55,016 nt of DNA from an uncultured Clostridia bacterium (GTDB lineage: Bacteria > Bacillota > Clostridia > Oscillospirales > CAG-272), in NCBI GenBank assembly GCA_944381115.1, contig CALWJV010000014.1, positions 1-55,016 of the forward strand, given 5' to 3'. Position numbers and translations under genes: made by a program. Shown piece by piece: positions 52,416 through 55,016 of the stretch. The notes beneath the pieces are model-generated. The model saw only the letters and a list, made by a program, of their open reading frames with translations. It did no database searches and was not told where the DNA came from. Numbering within the stretch: the first letter of the stretch is position 1; each line of letters opens with the position of its first letter.

Positions 52416-53288
52416 TTAAATATGCTGACTAAAAGTTATCATGGAGTAGGCAAGACATTCTGGTTTTTCTTTATTTTCAAAGTAACTTTCTGCTAATGCA
52501 TCAACTTTGATACTGTCTCTTTTAATTTTGTTTCCTTTAATATATGAATCTACAAAGTGCTGATATTCTTCAGTGCATGTATAACTGAATTGGAGCGCTT
52601 CTGTGCATTTTTCGGTATCTTTTATTATGCAGGAATTATTGAAATATTTATCAGAACAGATTATAGTTGAAATTTCAAGGTTAGATGACAGATCTTTTAA
52701 TGTGCTTTTATAACTTTTTAAATCGTTATAATATGCTATTCCTGTAATCTTTGTACCGTTACCCTGTATGGCATCACCGGAGATCAATGTTTTGCTTTCA
52801 ATGTGGTACCAGCATACGCAGTCATCGTCATGTCCCGGTGTGGCTATAGGGTAAAGTTCGCTGAATATTATGTTTTCCTCGTTTGCAAGTCCGTCTGCAA
52901 GAATACCCTTTACCTCTCTAAAAGGCAGATCATGGTCAGGATAGATATTACATGTCTTGGCAAGATAGTAGGTTGGATTTTTAAGTTTATCTGCCTGCTT
53001 ACCGTATGCCATAAATCTTGCGGTACCTGAAAGAATACTGCGGAGTTTATGGGCGCCGCCCATATTTTCGGGGTGGCAGTGAGTAAAAAGAATATAGTCT
53101 ATATTTTTAATATTATATCCAATATCTTTAAGTGCGGGAACAAGACATTCGCTTACAACACTGTCAGAGGCACCGCAGTCAATCAAAAAATTGTTTTTTC
53201 CTGTGACAAAGGTTATTCCGCCTCCGAACGCTTTTTCAACTGGGTTTAAATAGTATATATTATGATTGATTCTCTCAAAGCCTTTCAT
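52416..53288 (-). CDS. MBL-fold metallo-hydrolase-like protein with altered metal motif
   Basis: 290 residues. N-terminal beta-sandwich (GGGITFVTGKNNFLIDCG), then the position of the HxHxDH motif reads HCHPEN (70-75) followed by MGGAH; downstream ATPGHDDDC and SGDAIQGNG supply the next His and Asp. The first two His are present, but Asp is replaced by Glu and the last His by Asn, so at least one metal site is changed. Members of the fold hydrolyse many substrates. It probably forms a transcript with the SGNH gene 142 bases upstream. CGGAG precedes the ATG. Confidence 0.85.
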   Translation of the reverse strand: MKGFERINHNIYYLNPVEKAFGGGITFVTGKNNFLIDCGASDSVVSECLVPALKDIGYNIKNIDYILFTHCHPENMGGAHKLRSILSGTARFMAYGKQADKLKNPTYYLAKTCNIYPDHDLPFREVKGILADGLANEENIIFSELYPIATPGHDDDCVCWYHIESKTLISGDAIQGNGTKITGIAYYNDLKSYKSTLKDLSSNLEISTIICSDKYFNNSCIIKDTEKCTEALQFSYTCTEEYQHFVDSYIKGNKIKRDSIKVDALAESYFENKEKPECLAYSMITFSQHI

Positions 53289-53430
53289 GTTTTTTCTCCG
53301 TATAGATACTTTTGGATATAATGATTTTATACATTATATATTATAACTTTAAATTGCTAAATTATATTTTAAAATACATGTGAAAAATATTTGATCTTAT
53401 TGTTTAATATAATTTTTTAAAACCGTAAAA

Positions 53431-54087
53431 TCATTTTTTAATTATTTCTTTTATCACATTTGCAATGTTATCTGCAAGAATTTTATAGCCTTGAAATTTA
53501 AAGTGTACTCCGTCGGGGGCTTTATATTTCGTGTTTGCAAGCATTAATCTGTATGCATCAAAAACAGGTAGTTTTTCTTCACTTGCCAATTCAAAGACTT
53601 TTTTATTATATTCTATCACCGTTCTGTTTCTTTCATGAAAAGAAATTTCTTCTTCAACTGTAAGAGGAGCATCACAGTTTTTTGCGTCAGTAGCGTTTCC
53701 GATGGTCCAAGGGGTAGAGGTTGCTAAAATTATCGGTATATTCGGTACCATATCACGAATTTCTGAAATTAATTTTTTATAATTTCTTTTATAATCCTCA
53801 GGGCTTTGCCCATGAGGATGCAGACCGCTGTTTATATATATTGCCTTATACTCATAATCTTCCTGTTCGCAAAGTAAAGCCAGTTCTTTTATAAAATATG
53901 GATTATTAAGCCCCTTTGAAGTAATATACGCCGTAATAACATAATCGGGGGAAAGTGCTTGACCTACAAGTGTTTTACTTCCGTCTATAATTGAATCGCC
54001 GATCAAAAGTATCCGTTCTGTATCACCTTCTGCACCTTCGCGCCAAGCTCTGCTCCATTCAATATTTTCATTGTTAAAATTTTTCAT
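53431..54087 (-). CDS. SGNH/GDSL hydrolase family protein
   Basis: 218 residues. Block I ILLIGDSIIDG (about 26-36, nucleophile Ser of GDSI), block III-like YINSGLHPHG (about 84-93) and block V APDGVHFKFQGY (about 193-204) with the Asp-x-x-His dyad are all visible. It probably hydrolyses acyl esters on carbohydrates. No signal peptide. CGGAG precedes the ATG, and a strong promoter lies about 150 bases upstream. The following gene encodes an MBL-fold protein. Confidence 0.87.
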   Translation of the reverse strand: MKNFNNENIEWSRAWREGAEGDTERILLIGDSIIDGSKTLVGQALSPDYVITAYITSKGLNNPYFIKELALLCEQEDYEYKAIYINSGLHPHGQSPEDYKRNYKKLISEIRDMVPNIPIILATSTPWTIGNATDAKNCDAPLTVEEEISFHERNRTVIEYNKKVFELASEEKLPVFDAYRLMLANTKYKAPDGVHFKFQGYKILADNIANVIKEIIKK

Positions 54088-54236
54088 AATAAAAATTCTC
54101 CGATAAACGTTGTGATGCTATATGCCATAATATAACTTAACTACGCATTACATAATAAACAGATATAAACAACGTATTTGTTTATTGTTTTTCTGAAATA
54201 TACATAAGATATTTGAATTTTTTTTACATATCAAGA

Positions 54237-54265
54237 ATTATAACACAAACTCCGGAAAAAGTCAA
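54237..54265 (-). promoter_or_regulatory. Promoter of the SGNH-MBL pair
   Basis: Minus strand TTGACT, 17-base spacer ending TGT, TATAAT. Confidence 0.8.
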
Positions 54266-54440
54266 CACTTGAATTATCATTTATATTAAAATGTAAATTA
54301 TTAAAACATACATTAATTTTGCAATTTATTTTATATTTGATTTGTAAATCATTATCGCTTTTAACAGGAGGTTTAAAATTTAGAGAATTGCTTAAACCAA
54401 AGCAATAACTATGTTTTTTATGAAAAAATATAGTTAATAA

Positions 54441-54467
54441 AAAAAACACGCTCAAAGCGTGTTTTTT
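54441..54467 (-). terminator. Terminator after the AraC-type regulator gene
   Basis: Stem AAAACACGC / GCGTGTTTT with loop TCAAA and T runs on both sides. Confidence 0.88.
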
Positions 54468-54497
54468 ATGAGGTGCGTTGACAAAAAAGAGGCCGTA

Positions 54498-55016
54498 TCA
54501 TATTTCATATATTAGGTTCGCTTTTCGATATTCCGAGGGCGTTATTCCCACGCGCTGCTTGAAAAGTCTGCAAAAGTGATAAGGATTAGAAAAGCCGCAT
54601 TTTTCTGATATGATAGAAACACTCAATGCTCCTTCTGCCAACATCTGTTTCGCCCTTTGAATACGCAAATCGATAATAAATTGCTTTGGCGAGATGCCGA
54701 AATGCTTGGCAAAAAGCTTTCTGAAATACACCTCGCTTATATTGCATTCGTAGGCTAATCTTGCATTTGTAAGAGATGCATCGCTGCAATCGTCTCTTAT
54801 TAGCCTAACAGCACCACGTAACTCGTGTGGAATATCGTCGGAGTAAAGCTTATGAAGCATACCGTAGAAAATGCTGAATATCTGCGCGCGATTTCCATCA
54901 AAACAAAGTAGCTTTTTCATTCGCTCGTAATCGGATATCAGTTCCTCTGCATTCTGAACAGGAATAACGGTAATCGTATCACACAAAGGCTCAAGACAAT
55001 CAAAATTGATAACAGG
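54498..55016 (-). CDS. AraC family transcriptional regulator, C-terminal part (cut by window end)
   Basis: The frame is open to the last base, so the ligand-binding N-terminus is missing. The visible 172 residues contain the double helix-turn-helix of AraC/XylS regulators: NARLAYECNISEVYFRKLFAKHFGISPKQFI and SVSIISEKCGFSNPYHFCRLFKQRVGITPSEYRK (starting about 95 and 130 codons into the visible part). The final helix-turn-helix is close to consensus (CGFxxxxxFxRxFKxxxGxTPxxYR). Such regulators usually control nearby sugar genes; the gene it precedes on the minus strand is the SGNH hydrolase. Confidence 0.93.
   Translation of the reverse strand, partial: PVINFDCLEPLCDTITVIPVQNAEELISDYERMKKLLCFDGNRAQIFSIFYGMLHKLYSDDIPHELRGAVRLIRDDCSDASLTNARLAYECNISEVYFRKLFAKHFGISPKQFIIDLRIQRAKQMLAEGALSVSIISEKCGFSNPYHFCRLFKQRVGITPSEYRKANLIYEI

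Larger units (their letters stand above)
54088..54497. other. Spacer with leader of the SGNH operon and AraC terminator
   Basis: 410 bases. It holds the SGNH promoter at 54237, an AT-rich leader of about 145 bases with no recognised riboswitch, and the AraC gene terminator at 54441. Bases 54270-54440 show no gene. Confidence 0.4.

Noticed and set aside
1..55016. CRISPR arrays, transposases, prophage genes and rRNA
   Set aside because: Looked for regularly spaced direct repeats, transposase or integrase motifs and rRNA core sequences; none seen.

Overview
The window is AT-rich, densely packed DNA from a low-GC Gram-positive bacterium, most likely an anaerobic spore-forming gut Clostridia (inference). 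The support is a clear sporulation sigma factor SigG, an ECF transporter module linked to truA, a choloylglycine (bile salt) hydrolase family gene, tRNA genes with encoded CCA, sharp AGGAGG-type ribosome binding sites and many promoters of the form TTGACA-N17-TATAAT. No rRNA, prophage, transposase or CRISPR array was seen.

Layout. 1-4.4 kb: the end of a MATE exporter, an initiator tRNA-fMet/tRNA-Leu pair, a PHP phosphoesterase and a beta-helix protein. 4.4-10.5 kb: small hydrolase and redox genes (SGNH esterase, cyclase-family protein, bile-salt-hydrolase-like enzyme, nitroreductase, flavin reductase, arabinose-isomerase-like protein). 10.7-18.3 kb: a metal P-type ATPase, two sodium-coupled amino-acid transporters, sigG and small proteins. 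18.3-23.6 kb: a transglutaminase lipoprotein and a three-gene exopolysaccharide-type set (sugar transferase and two glycosyltransferases). 23.7-31.5 kb: a long minus-strand housekeeping run in transcription order ruvC, ruvA, ruvB, methyltransferase, ecfA1, ecfA2, ecfT, truA, cvpA-like. 31.7-37.3 kb: the most unusual locus, described below. 37.3-44.5 kb: trmB, dnaJ-prmA, a PucR/CdaR-type regulator, greA and lysS fused to a tRNA-binding domain. 44.9-55 kb: a cysteine-synthase-like enzyme, a surface beta-helix protein, a Gfo/Idh oxidoreductase, a DUF1846 protein, a broken GH92 glycosidase, tRNA-Lys, an MBL-fold protein, a second SGNH hydrolase and a truncated AraC regulator, which together look like accessory carbohydrate metabolism.

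The best candidate for an undescribed system is the plus-strand operon at 31700-37275. It encodes a 781-residue protein made of a divergent MurE-type ligase fused to an acetylglutamate-kinase-like domain that has lost its glycine-rich catalytic motifs, then an asparagine-synthase-type amidotransferase, then an ATP-grasp carboxylate-amine ligase whose start lies inside the amidotransferase gene. Mur ligase, ATP-grasp ligase and amidotransferase together are the chemistry needed to build and amidate a short amino-acid side chain (as in D-Asp/D-Asn peptidoglycan cross-bridges) or an amino-acid polymer (as in cyanophycin). The product is unknown.

Several annotated starts were moved to ATG codons with a good ribosome binding site (P-type ATPase, nitroreductase, ecfT, ruvB, dnaJ, PucR-type regulator, greA, cysteine-synthase-like gene, second glycosyltransferase). 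All family calls rest on reading motifs by eye; no database search was possible.
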